DNA from: Streptomyces sp. SPB162 | Lineage (GTDB): Bacteria; Actinomycetota; Actinomycetes; Streptomycetales; Streptomycetaceae | Reading direction: 5' to 3' | Assembly (NCBI RefSeq): GCF_029504575.1 | Contig: NZ_JAQFII010000001.1 | Span: 2,020,501 to 2,084,500 of the forward strand | DNA length: 64,000 bases | Shown: positions 1 through 7,495 of the stretch, in pieces | Position numbering within the stretch: position 1 is the stretch's first letter | Layout: each line of letters opens with the position of its first letter | Notes under the pieces: generated by a model | What the model was told of the DNA's origin: nothing | The model's database searches: none | The model's input: only the letters and a program-made list of their open reading frames with translations | Translations under genes and position numbers: made by a program

Positions 1-417
1 GGCGAGCGTCTCGCGGGCGGTCGCCGCCAGGGACATCTCGTGCTCCCTGGTGATGTTCTTGGCGCCGGTGTCGGCGTCGTCGTCACCCGCGCCGCCCCCG
101 GAGTCCCGCAGCAGACCCGCCACCGACGCCTCCGAGGAGGCGATCTCGGCCCGCAGCCGCTCGGCCTCCGCCAGCAGCTCGGCGCGGGCCTCCAGGACCT
201 CCGACGCGGACCACGGGTCCTCGCCCTGCCGGACCGGGAGCACACCGGGCTCGTCGGCCGCCCGGGAGGCGGGAACCGCGGACGCGACCGTTCCGGCCGC
301 CGTCTTCTTCGCAACCACCTTTTTGGCTCCCGTCTTCTTCGCCACGGCCTTCTTGGCGACGGTGGCCGCCTTCTTCGCCGGTGTCGTCTTCTTGGCGGCG
401 GTCTTCTTCACGACCAT
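1..417 (-). CDS. TraR/DksA-type zinc-finger regulator with lysine-rich N-terminal tail (3' end cut off)
   Basis: Only the first 139 codons lie in the window; the gene runs off the left edge with no stop. The ATG is at 417. Residues 1 to about 45 are almost only Lys, Ala, Thr and Val with repeated AKK and PAKK units, like a histone H1-type tail. Then comes an acidic, coiled-coil-like stretch (EDPWSASEVLEARAELL). The last visible residues (KNITREHEMSLAATARETL) resemble the start of the DksA/TraR core in actinobacterial proteins encoded next to ileS. The C4 zinc finger itself would lie outside the window. A DNA- or RNA-polymerase-binding role is inferred from the family; the tail would favour nucleic acid binding. 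Confidence 0.75.
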   Translation of the reverse strand, partial: MVVKKTAAKKTTPAKKAATVAKKAVAKKTGAKKVVAKKTAAGTVASAVPASRAADEPGVLPVRQGEDPWSASEVLEARAELLAEAERLRAEIASSEASVAGLLRDSGGGAGDDDADTGAKNITREHEMSLAATARETLA

Positions 418-715
418 GGCCGCGACCCCTTCACATTCTGTGATCCTGCGCGCGGATCGTGCCGGAACGGTAGAACGGCTCCGGACCCGCGGCAACGGGG
501 CACGCCGCTCGATCCTCCCGCCGCGCCCGGTGGGCCGACGGGTCTGCATCCTGTGTGCCCAGGCAGCACACCAGGTATGCCGGTAACCACCCGTAGTGAC
601 GCCGTACGGCCGGACTTCGGTTGTCCCGATCCGGCCATTCGGGTCAGCGGGAACCGGCCCGCCGGCCCGCCAAACCCGGCCGACACGGCCGCCCCCGGCC
701 CCGTACACTGACCGA
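418..715. other. Intergenic region between the DksA-like gene and the ileS leader
   Basis: About 300 bases with no coding sequence that I can support. It must hold the minus-strand promoter of the DksA-like gene and the plus-strand promoter of the ileS leader, but I see no convincing -35/-10 pair. The open frames crossing it on both strands are low-quality shadows of G+C-rich sequence. Confidence 0.5.
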
Positions 716-985
716 AGCGAAAGGCGTGGAAAGGGACGAGTAGCGCCGCACGCAGCCAAGAGCGACCCGGGGACGGTGGAAGCCCGGGGGTGTGCGCGAC
801 GCGAAGATCACCCCGGAGCCGCCGGAGGAAAGCCGCAGGGCGAGTAGAACCGGCATCGCGTCCCCAATCGAGGGGGTCCAGGAGGCGCCGCCTCCCGGGC
901 CAAGAAGGGTGGTACCGCGGGAGCGTAAGCTCTCGTCCCTTCGTCGGAGAACACGGAAACACGTGACAGTCCGCCGGAGGCACCA
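716..985 (+). promoter_or_regulatory. T-box leader of ileS
   Basis: The conserved T-box core AGGGTGGTACCGCG is at 906-919. It is followed by the usual stem (GGGAG, then GCTCTCGTCCC). Upstream, GACGAGTAGCG near 734 resembles a T-box leader start. A candidate isoleucine specifier ATC at 807-809 lies in the loop of a CCGGGGGTG/CACCCCGG hairpin (784-818). Uncharged tRNA-Ile should stabilise the alternative fold and raise IleRS synthesis. No U-run terminator is seen, and the leader ends on the ribosome binding site GGAGG (976-980), so control is probably at translation initiation, as known for actinobacterial ileS T-boxes. The start at 716 is approximate. Confidence 0.85.
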
Positions 986-988
986 CCG

Positions 989-3900
989 ATGACGCCGCAG
1001 TACCGCCAGGTACCCGCCCAGGTCGACCTTCCCGCTCTCGAGCACGAGGTGCTCGGCTTCTGGAGCGAGAACAAGATCTTCTCCCGCTCCCTCGAACAGT
1101 CCGAGGGGCTGCCCGAGTGGGTCTTCTACGAGGGCCCGCCGACCGCCAACGGCATGCCCGGCGCGCACCACATCGAGGCCCGCGTCTTCAAGGACGTCTT
1201 CCCCCGCTTCAAGACCATGCGGGGCCACCACGTGACCCGCAAGGCCGGCTGGGACTGCCACGGCCTGCCCGTCGAGCTGGCCGTCGAGAAGGAACTCGGG
1301 TTCACCAGCAAGCAGGACATCGAGGACTACGGCATCGCCGAGTTCAACGCGAAGTGCCGCGAGTCGGTGACCCGCCACACCGACGCCTTCACCGAGCTGA
1401 CGACCCGCATGGGCTACTGGGTCGACCTGGAGGACGCCTACCGCACGATGGACCCGCAGTACGTGGAGTCCGTGTGGTGGTCGCTGCAGCAGATCTTCGA
1501 CAAGGGCCTGCTGGTCCAGGACTACCGCGTCGCCCCCTGGTGCCCGAAGGACCAGACCGGCCTGTCCGACCACGAGCTGGCGCAGGGGTACGAGACGGTC
1601 GTCGACCCCTCCGTCTTCGTCCGCTTCCCGCTGACCTCGGGCCCGCTCGCGGGCGAGGCCGCCCTCCTGGTCTGGACGACCACCCCCTGGACCCTGGTCT
1701 CCAACACCGCCGTGGCCGCGCACCCCGACGTCACCTATGTCGTGGCGACCGACGGCGCCGAGAAGCTGGTCGTCGCCGAGCCGCTGCTGGAGAAGGCCCT
1801 CGGCGAGGGCTGGACCGCCACCGGCACCCGCTTCACCGGCGCCGAGATGGAGCGCTGGACCTACGAGCGCCCCTTCGACTTCGTCGAAATCCCGGACGCG
1901 CACTACATCGTCAACGCCGAGTACGTCACCACCGAGGACGGTACCGGCCTGGTCCACCAGTCCCCCGCCTTCGGCGAGGACGACCTCAAGGTCTGCCGCG
2001 CCTACGGCCTGCCCGTGGTCAACCCGGTCCGCCCCGACGGCACCTTCGAGCCCGAGGTCCCGCTCGTCGGCGGCGAGTTCTTCAAGAAGGCGGATGAGAA
2101 GCTGGTCGCGGAACTCCAGCGCACCGGCCGCCTCTTCCGCCACGTCCCGTACGAGCACAGCTACCCGCACTGCTGGCGCTGCCACACCGCGCTCCTCTAC
2201 TACGCGCAGCCGTCCTGGTACATCCGCACGACCGCGGTCAAGGACGCGATGCTGCGGGAGAACGAGAAGACCAACTGGTATCCGGAATCGGTCAAGCAGG
2301 GCCGCTTCGGCGACTGGCTGAACAACAACGTCGACTGGGCGCTCTCCCGCAACCGCTACTGGGGCACCCCGCTCCCGATCTGGCGCTGCGAGGAGAACCA
2401 CCTCACGTGCGTCGGCTCCCTCACCGAGCTCGGTGAGCTCACGGGCACCGACCAGTCCGCCCTGGACCCGCATCGCCCGTACATCGACGACGTCACGTTC
2501 ACCTGCCGCAGCGAGGGCTGCGAGCTCACCGCCGTCCGGGTCCCCGAAGTGATCGACGCCTGGTACGACTCCGGATCGATGCCCTTCGCGCAGTGGGGCT
2601 ACCCGCACCGCAACAAGGAGGTCTTCGAGAAGAGCTACCCCGCGCAGTTCATCTCCGAGGCGATCGACCAGACCCGCGGCTGGTTCTACACGCTGATGGC
2701 CGTCGGCACCCTGGTCTTCGACCGGTCGTCCTACGAGAACGTGGTCTGCCTGGGTCACATCCTCGCCGAAGACGGCCGGAAGATGTCGAAGCACCTGGGC
2801 AACACCCTGGAGCCCATCGCGCTCATGGACCAGCACGGCGCCGACGCCGTCCGCTGGTTCATGGCGGCCGGCGGCTCGCCCTGGTCCGCCCGCCGGGTCG
2901 GCCACGGCACGATCCAGGAAGTGGTCCGCAAGACCCTCCTCACCTACTGGAACACCGTCGCCTTCCAGGCCCTGTACGCCCGCACCGCCGGCTGGACCCC
3001 CGGCGCGGGCGACCCGGCCCCGGCCGACCGCCCGCTGCTGGACCGCTGGCTCCTCGGCGAGCTGCACACCCTCACCCGGGACGTCACCGAGTCCCTGGAG
3101 TCGTACGACACCCAGCGCGCGGGCAAGCTGCTCTCCTCCTTCGTCGACGACCTGTCCAACTGGTACGTCCGCCGCTCGCGCCGCCGCTTCTGGCAGGGCG
3201 ACGCCGCCGCGCTGCGCACCCTGCACGACGTGGTGGAGACGGTCACGCGGCTGATGGCCCCGCTGACGCCGTTCATCACCGAGCGCGTCTGGCAGGACCT
3301 CGTCGTCCCGGTCACCCCGGACGCGCCGGACTCCGTCCACCTCGCGTCCTGGCCGGTGGCCGACGAGTCCGCGATCAACCCGGTCCTCTCCGAGCAGATG
3401 CTGCTCGTCCGCCGCCTGGTGGAGCTCGGCCGCGCGACCCGCGCGGAGTCCGGCGTCAAGACCCGCCAGCCGCTCTCCCGCGCGCTGGTGGCGGCCGCCG
3501 GCTTCGAATCCCTCGACCCGGCGCTGCACACGCAGATCACCGAGGAACTCAACGTGATCTCCCTCGCCTCCCTCTCCGAGGTCGGCGGCTCCCTGGTCGA
3601 CACCACGGCCAAGGCGAACTTCCGGGCCCTGGGCAAGCGCTTCGGCAAGGGCGTCCAGGACGTGGCGAAGGCCGTGGCGGCCGCCGACGCGGCCGCCCTC
3701 TCCGCGGCCCTGCGCGACGGCACCGCCTCGGTGGAGCTCAACGGTGAGCGGATCCCGCTCTCCCCGGACGAAGTGATCATCACCGAGACCCCGCGCGAGG
3801 GCTGGTCGGTCGCCTCCGACTCCGGCGCCACCGTCGCCCTGGACCTGGAGATCACCCCGGAACTCCGCCTGGCGGGCCTGGCCCGCGACGCGATCCGCCT

Positions 3901-4126
3901 GATCCAGGAGGCCCGCAAGAACTCGGGCCTGGACGTGGCGGACCGCATCGCCGTCCGCTGGCAGTCGGCGACCGACGACCTGACCACGGCCCTGACCGAG
4001 CACGCCACGCTCATCTCCGACGAGGTCCTCGCCACGGACTTCTCCTCCGGAGAGCCGGACACCACCTACGGCGAGCCCTTCACGGACGACCAGCTGGGCC
4101 TGACCTTCCGGCTGCGCAAGCAGTAG
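989..4126 (+). CDS. ileS: Isoleucyl-tRNA synthetase
   Basis: Charges tRNA-Ile with isoleucine in the cytoplasm and edits mischarged valine. The 1045-residue length fits the long class Ia IleRS type. The HIGH-type motif reads GAHH at residues 58-61 and the KMSKS motif reads KMSKH at 598-602, so both ATP-binding signatures are present. The editing domain lies between them, and the anticodon-binding region occupies the last 350 or so residues. The ATG at 989 follows GGAGG (976-980) with good spacing. The gene is monocistronic, under a T-box leader and ended by a strong hairpin at 4135-4174. Confidence 0.97.
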   Translation: MTPQYRQVPAQVDLPALEHEVLGFWSENKIFSRSLEQSEGLPEWVFYEGPPTANGMPGAHHIEARVFKDVFPRFKTMRGHHVTRKAGWDCHGLPVELAVEKELGFTSKQDIEDYGIAEFNAKCRESVTRHTDAFTELTTRMGYWVDLEDAYRTMDPQYVESVWWSLQQIFDKGLLVQDYRVAPWCPKDQTGLSDHELAQGYETVVDPSVFVRFPLTSGPLAGEAALLVWTTTPWTLVSNTAVAAHPDVTYVVATDGAEKLVVAEPLLEKALGEGWTATGTRFTGAEMERWTYERPFDFVEIPDAHYIVNAEYVTTEDGTGLVHQSPAFGEDDLKVCRAYGLPVVNPVRPDGTFEPEVPLVGGEFFKKADEKLVAELQRTGRLFRHVPYEHSYPHCWRCHTALLYYAQPSWYIRTTAVKDAMLRENEKTNWYPESVKQGRFGDWLNNNVDWALSRNRYWGTPLPIWRCEENHLTCVGSLTELGELTGTDQSALDPHRPYIDDVTFTCRSEGCELTAVRVPEVIDAWYDSGSMPFAQWGYPHRNKEVFEKSYPAQFISEAIDQTRGWFYTLMAVGTLVFDRSSYENVVCLGHILAEDGRKMSKHLGNTLEPIALMDQHGADAVRWFMAAGGSPWSARRVGHGTIQEVVRKTLLTYWNTVAFQALYARTAGWTPGAGDPAPADRPLLDRWLLGELHTLTRDVTESLESYDTQRAGKLLSSFVDDLSNWYVRRSRRRFWQGDAAALRTLHDVVETVTRLMAPLTPFITERVWQDLVVPVTPDAPDSVHLASWPVADESAINPVLSEQMLLVRRLVELGRATRAESGVKTRQPLSRALVAAAGFESLDPALHTQITEELNVISLASLSEVGGSLVDTTAKANFRALGKRFGKGVQDVAKAVAAADAAALSAALRDGTASVELNGERIPLSPDEVIITETPREGWSVASDSGATVALDLEITPELRLAGLARDAIRLIQEARKNSGLDVADRIAVRWQSATDDLTTALTEHATLISDEVLATDFSSGEPDTTYGEPFTDDQLGLTFRLRKQ

Positions 4127-4134
4127 CGACGACC

Positions 4135-4174
4135 GAAGGCCGCCTCTCACCTGTCCAGGTGGGGGGCGGCCTTC
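4135..4174 (+). terminator. ileS terminator hairpin
   Basis: Perfect arms GAAGGCCGCC and GGCGGCCTTC begin nine bases after the ileS stop and enclose a loop of about 20 bases that can itself pair (CACCTG/CAGGTG). No long U-run follows, as is usual in Streptomyces. Confidence 0.8.
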
Positions 4175-4238
4175 GCCACGTCCGGGCTCGAACGCAAGGG
4201 GGCCGGGGCCGCAACCATCCGCGCACCCGGGCAGCAAA

Positions 4239-4285
4239 ACGGGCCGGGCCCCAAGGGAGGAAAACTCCCCAGGGGCCCGGCCCGT
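4239..4285 (-). terminator. divIVA terminator hairpin
   Basis: Long inverted repeat with arms ACGGGCCGGGCCCC and GGGGCCCGGCCCGT. The inner part GGGAGG/CTCCC can extend the pairing. It lies 25 bases past the divIVA stop and marks the end of the dcw transcription unit. It may act on both strands between the convergent ileS and divIVA. Confidence 0.8.
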
Positions 4286-4309
4286 ACCGCTTGGCTCAGC
4301 GGCCGGCGA

Positions 4310-5488
4310 CTAGTTGTCGTCTTCGTCGATCAGGAACCCACGCATCGGCGTAGGCGCCTGCTGCAGCGGCTGCGGCCCCTGCGGCCGCACCGGCGCCATC
4401 GGCTGGGTCATCGCCGGCGACATCTGCTGCTGGCCGCCGTACGTCGGGTTCGGGCCGCTGTGGCCCATTCCCTGGTTGCCGTACGACTGGTTCTGGCCGC
4501 TGTTGTGGCCCATCGCACCAGCACCGGCCGAAGCCATGCCACCGCCCATGGACCCACCCATCGTGCCGCCCATGGAGGGGGCGGGGAGCGACGGCGCAGC
4601 CGAGGACCGCGGCGGAGCCAGCGAGTCGTCCGCCTGGGTCTCCAACTGACGCAGCTGGCTCTCCAGGTAGGACTTCAGGCGGGTCCGGTACTCGCGCTCG
4701 AAGCCGCGCAGGTCTTCGACCTTGCGCTCCAGCGTGGCGCGGGCGGACTCCAGCGAGCCCATCGCGACGCGGTGCTTCTCCTGCGCGTCCCGCTCCAGGG
4801 CGTCAGCCTTGGCACGGGCGTCCCGCTCCAGGCCCTCGGCGCGGCTGCGCGCCTCGCCGACGATCTTGTTGGCCTCGGAACGGGCCTCCGCGATCGCCTG
4901 GTCGGCGGTCTGCTGCGCCAGCGAGAGCACCCGGGCCGCGCTGTCGCCGCCGGGCGACTGCTGCTGCATCGGGTGGCCCTGCTGCTGCATCGGATGCTGC
5001 TGCTGCATGGGGTGCTGCTGCTGCATCGGGTGCTGCTGGCCCATGTTGTTCTGGCCCATGTTCTGGCCCATCGGACCCTGACCCATCGGACCCTGGCCCA
5101 TGGGGCCCTGGCCCATCGGACCGGGACCGTGCTGCTGCTGGGCGCTCGGCCCGGCCGGCAGCTGCAACGCGCCGGACTGCTGCTGAGGCTGCCCCATCTG
5201 CTGGGGCGGACCCATCTGCTGCGGCGGCACGGGCTGCGGTCCGGATATGGCGGCGGGGACCGGACGGTCCTGCGATTCCGGCTTGCGCATGCCCTGCTGC
5301 TGGTTCTGGGCGGCGGCTCGGGTGGCCGCGGCCAGTTTGGCGCGCAGGTCCTCGTTTTCTCGTAGGAGCCTGGTCAGCTCTCCCTCGACCTCATCGAGGA
5401 AGGCGTCGACCTCGTCCTCGTCATAGCCTTCTCGGAGGCGGACGGTCGTGAACTGCTTGTTCCGCACGTCCTCGGGGGTCAGCGGCAT
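4310..5488 (-). CDS. divIVA: DivIVA polar growth determinant
   Basis: Coiled-coil scaffold that marks hyphal tips and directs apical wall growth; known to be essential in Streptomyces. The 392-residue protein begins with the conserved membrane-binding N-terminus ([31 protein letters not shown] split over residues 1-31). A first coiled coil follows (about 35-60), then a Pro/Gln/Met-rich linker with tandem GPMGQ and MQQQHP repeats (about 75-175), a second long coiled coil (about 185-270) and a Gly/Met/Gln-rich tail. The two low-complexity segments make it larger than non-streptomycete DivIVA. It is the last gene of the dcw run, after sepG. The start at 5488 is preceded by GAGGTGA. Confidence 0.96.
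   Translation of the reverse strand: MPLTPEDVRNKQFTTVRLREGYDEDEVDAFLDEVEGELTRLLRENEDLRAKLAAATRAAAQNQQQGMRKPESQDRPVPAAISGPQPVPPQQMGPPQQMGQPQQQSGALQLPAGPSAQQQHGPGPMGQGPMGQGPMGQGPMGQNMGQNNMGQQHPMQQQHPMQQQHPMQQQGHPMQQQSPGGDSAARVLSLAQQTADQAIAEARSEANKIVGEARSRAEGLERDARAKADALERDAQEKHRVAMGSLESARATLERKVEDLRGFEREYRTRLKSYLESQLRQLETQADDSLAPPRSSAAPSLPAPSMGGTMGGSMGGGMASAGAGAMGHNSGQNQSYGNQGMGHSGPNPTYGGQQQMSPAMTQPMAPVRPQGPQPLQQAPTPMRGFLIDEDDN
4964..5124 (-). repeat. In-frame tandem repeats in the divIVA linker
   Basis: Two adjacent arrays. Around 4964-5036 is an 18-base unit coding for MQQQHP or MQQQGHP, about four copies. Around 5055-5124 is a 15-base unit coding for GPMGQ, four copies. Both are multiples of three, so copy-number changes would alter linker length without a frameshift. 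Confidence 0.8.
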
Positions 5489-5537
5489 CTCTTCACCTCA
5501 ACGTGATCGTCGACATATCGGGAGTCCGCATCGTTCA

Positions 5538-5822
5538 TCACAGACTCCCGACAACGCGGAGCAGGATGAGCACGATGATCATCAATACGAAGAAGGACAG
5601 GTCGAGCGCCACGCCCCCGAGACGCAGCGGCGGAATGAACCGCCGCAGAAGCTTGAGTGGCGGATCGGTGACAGTGTAAGTGGCCTCGAGGACCACCACC
5701 ATCGGCTTCCCAGGTTGCCACGAGCGCGCGAACTGGAAGACGTAATCCATCACCAACCGGAAGATCAGCACGATCAGGAAGCACATCAGCACGATGTAGA
5801 GCACCTGTAGTGCGTAGCTCAT
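5538..5822 (-). CDS. sepG: YggT-family membrane protein SepG
   Basis: Small integral membrane protein of 94 residues with two hydrophobic segments (about 5-27 and 72-92) flanking a conserved loop rich in Pro, Arg and Leu (DPPLKLLRRFIPPLRLGG), typical of the YggT/YlmG family. In S. coelicolor the gene at this place (SCO2078) is known as sepG and helps place SsgB and organise sporulation septa and nucleoids. The start at 5822 (MSYALQVLYIV) is chosen over an upstream in-frame start at 5942 because the extra 40 residues are low-complexity and GAGGGGAAG precedes 5822 as ribosome binding site. Confidence 0.9.
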   Translation of the reverse strand: MSYALQVLYIVLMCFLIVLIFRLVMDYVFQFARSWQPGKPMVVVLEATYTVTDPPLKLLRRFIPPLRLGGVALDLSFFVLMIIVLILLRVVGSL

Positions 5823-5883
5823 CGCGCTTCCCTCTCCCCTGCTCGCCTTCGGCCTGTCGGCCGGATTTCCTCGGTGGTGGTGC

Positions 5884-6480
5884 TCAGCTCTGGTTGAAGA
5901 ACCCGCCCTCGGCGATGCGGGCCTTGTCCTCCGCCGTGACATCGACGTTAGCAGGCGACAGCAGGAACACCTTCTGCGTCACCCGCTCGATGCTGCCGTG
6001 CAGGCCGAAGACCAGGCCGGCGGCGAAGTCGACAAGGCGCTTCGCGTCCGTGTCGTCCATCTCCGTCAGATTCATGATCACCGGTGTGCCCTCGCGGAAG
6101 TGTTCCCCGATGGTACGGGCTTCGTTGTAGGTGCGGGGGTGAAGTGTGGTGATCCGGTACGGCTCACGCTCGGACACGACCTTGGGCATGATCACCGGTG
6201 CGTTCTTCTCCATGCTGTGGCGTTCGGGTGTGATGGACGCCACTGGGGCGATCCGCGGTTCGCGGGGGGCGGGCGCATGGACGAGTCGTGCCGGTTCGTC
6301 CTGTTGTGGCTGGTGCTGGGCGAGCTGATTGTGCTGATTGTGCTGACTGCGTGGCCTGTGGTTGCGCTCAGGCTCCGGCTCGGGTTCGAACTCGTCGTCG
6401 GGATCGAATCCCGGGCCGTCGTACCCGTCGTCCTCCACGAGGCCGAGGTAGACCGCCATCTTGCGCATCGCGCCGGCCAT
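5884..6480 (-). CDS. sepF: Cell division protein SepF
   Basis: Membrane-associated partner of FtsZ that aligns Z-rings. The 198-residue protein has the N-terminal amphipathic segment ([17 protein letters not shown]), an acidic and Gln/Asn/His-rich linker (about 18-85), and the C-terminal SepF fold (about 100-185) with the FtsZ-binding core ([17 protein letters not shown] and the loop with [14 protein letters not shown]). It lies between yggS and sepG as in other actinobacteria. An internal ATG five residues in is an alternative start. Confidence 0.95.
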   Translation of the reverse strand: MAGAMRKMAVYLGLVEDDGYDGPGFDPDDEFEPEPEPERNHRPRSQHNQHNQLAQHQPQQDEPARLVHAPAPREPRIAPVASITPERHSMEKNAPVIMPKVVSEREPYRITTLHPRTYNEARTIGEHFREGTPVIMNLTEMDDTDAKRLVDFAAGLVFGLHGSIERVTQKVFLLSPANVDVTAEDKARIAEGGFFNQS

Positions 6481-6544
6481 GCTCTGCGTCCTCTCAGCGG
6501 GGAAAGACCATATTTATTGCTGTGGTCCGACTTGGTTGGTGACG

Positions 6545-7276
6545 TTACCGGAGCCCGGGACGGACTCCGAGTACCGCAGTACCGACGCGTACATGTGTCG
6601 CTCCCGCCGCCACCGCCTGTTCCAGGTCGGCGCTCATCCCTGCGGAGACCATGGTGGCAGCCGGATGGGCCGCGCGCAGGCCGGATGCGATTTCCGCCAG
6701 CCGATCGAAGGCTGCGCGGGGTTGGCCCCGGTAGGGGCCCTCGAGCGGGGCGACGGTCATCAGCCCGTCGAGCCGGAGGCCCGGCGCGGCGGCGATCGCG
6801 TCGGCGAGGCCGTCGACGACGTCGGGCGCGACTCCGCCCCTGCTGCCCTGGGTCCCTGACTCGGCGTCAAGGGCGACCTGGACCAGGCAGCCCACCTCGC
6901 GGCCGCGGGCGGCGGCCGCGGTGGACAGCGCGCCGACCAGTCGGAGCCGGTCGACGGAGTGCACGACATCGGCATAACCGACCACGGAACGGACTTTGTT
7001 GGTCTGCAACTGGCCCACGAAGTGCCAGGTCAACGACAGATCAGCACAGGCGGCCGCCTTCGGGGCGGCGTCCTGGTCGCGGTTCTCCGCGACCTGCCGA
7101 ACGCCGAGTTCCGAGAGAAGACGCACATCGCTCGCGGGGTACGTCTTGGTGACCACGACGAGGGTCACGTCCTTGCGGTCGCGTCCCGCCGCGTCGCACG
7201 CGGTGGCGATGCGCTCCTCGACCCGGGCCAGGTTCGCGGCCAGTTCGGCCCTGCGATCCGTCACTGCCTCGCTCAC
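6545..7276 (-). CDS. YggS/YlmE-family PLP-binding protein
   Basis: Pyridoxal-phosphate homeostasis protein of the alanine-racemase N-terminal fold, without known enzymatic activity; YlmE in Streptomyces influences Z-ring formation. The 243 residues carry the PLP lysine in VVVTKTYP (Lys44), the AENRDQ motif, the HFVGQLQTNK motif and the C-terminal phosphate-binding GTAVLG. The GTG start at 7276 follows AAGGA closely. Normally pgeF (ylmD) lies just upstream, between ftsZ and this gene. Here that gene is missing and only about 210 bases separate the two. Confidence 0.93.
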   Translation of the reverse strand: MSEAVTDRRAELAANLARVEERIATACDAAGRDRKDVTLVVVTKTYPASDVRLLSELGVRQVAENRDQDAAPKAAACADLSLTWHFVGQLQTNKVRSVVGYADVVHSVDRLRLVGALSTAAAARGREVGCLVQVALDAESGTQGSRGGVAPDVVDGLADAIAAAPGLRLDGLMTVAPLEGPYRGQPRAAFDRLAEIASGLRAAHPAATMVSAGMSADLEQAVAAGATHVRVGTAVLGVRPGLR

Positions 7277-7286
7277 GTTCCTTCAA

Positions 7287-7373
7287 TCAATGCGATGGTA
7301 CGAACATGGGATATCTCACCCGCAGCCGTACCGAAACGGGCGAGTGGGCGGATACACAGCGAACGGCGCTCAT
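7287..7373 (-). CDS. Possible 28-residue leader ORF ahead of yggS
   Basis: An ATG at 7373 has an excellent ribosome binding site (AGGAGG at 7379-7384, five bases away) and opens 28 codons rich in Val, Ser and Arg. It stops 11 bases before the yggS start, so it could couple translation to yggS. The binding site lies inside a stem-loop (7361-7412). I do not recognise the peptide. It occupies the place of the missing pgeF but does not look like a pgeF remnant. Whether it is translated is unknown. Confidence 0.35.
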   Translation of the reverse strand: MSAVRCVSAHSPVSVRLRVRYPMFVPSH

Positions 7374-7412
7374 CGCGCCCTCCTCGTAGGGAGGGACGGA
7401 TGCGCGCCGTTC
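7361..7412 (-). promoter_or_regulatory. Nested stem-loop covering a strong ribosome binding site
   Basis: Outer arms GAACGGCGC (7361-7369) and GCGCCGTTC (7404-7412) pair perfectly over nine bases. Inside, CCCTCC (7378-7383) and GGGAGG (7389-7394) pair around a five-base loop. On the minus strand the AGGAGG sequence is part of this inner stem, so the fold would hide it. This could be a translational control element or the relic of a terminator. Confidence 0.5.
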
Positions 7413-7454
7413 ACCGAGAGGCCGATTACGGCCACTTCACGAACAAAAGGACAA

Positions 7455-7495
7455 GAAGGTCACTTCACCCGGAGAACTGAGGGAAGGTCACTTCA
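7455..7495 (-). repeat. Direct repeat at the 3' end of ftsZ
   Basis: The 13-mer GAAGGTCACTTCA (plus-strand reading) occurs at 7455-7467 and 7483-7495. The second copy contains the ftsZ stop codon. A degenerate third copy follows near 7431-7440. This duplication of the ftsZ end lies at the junction where pgeF is missing and may be a deletion scar. Confidence 0.6.

Noticed and set aside
644..4237. Very long open frame (1197 codons) antisense to ileS
   Set aside because: It mirrors the codon pattern of ileS, has no recognisable domain and covers the T-box and terminator; it is a shadow typical of high-G+C DNA.
4955..5130. CRISPR-like array in the divIVA region
   Set aside because: The repeats are adjacent, in frame, without unique spacers, and code for a protein linker.
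7361..7412. A fourth copy of the repeat element in the pgeF gap
   Set aside because: It shares only GAACGGCGCTC with copy A and lacks the core and inverted ends.
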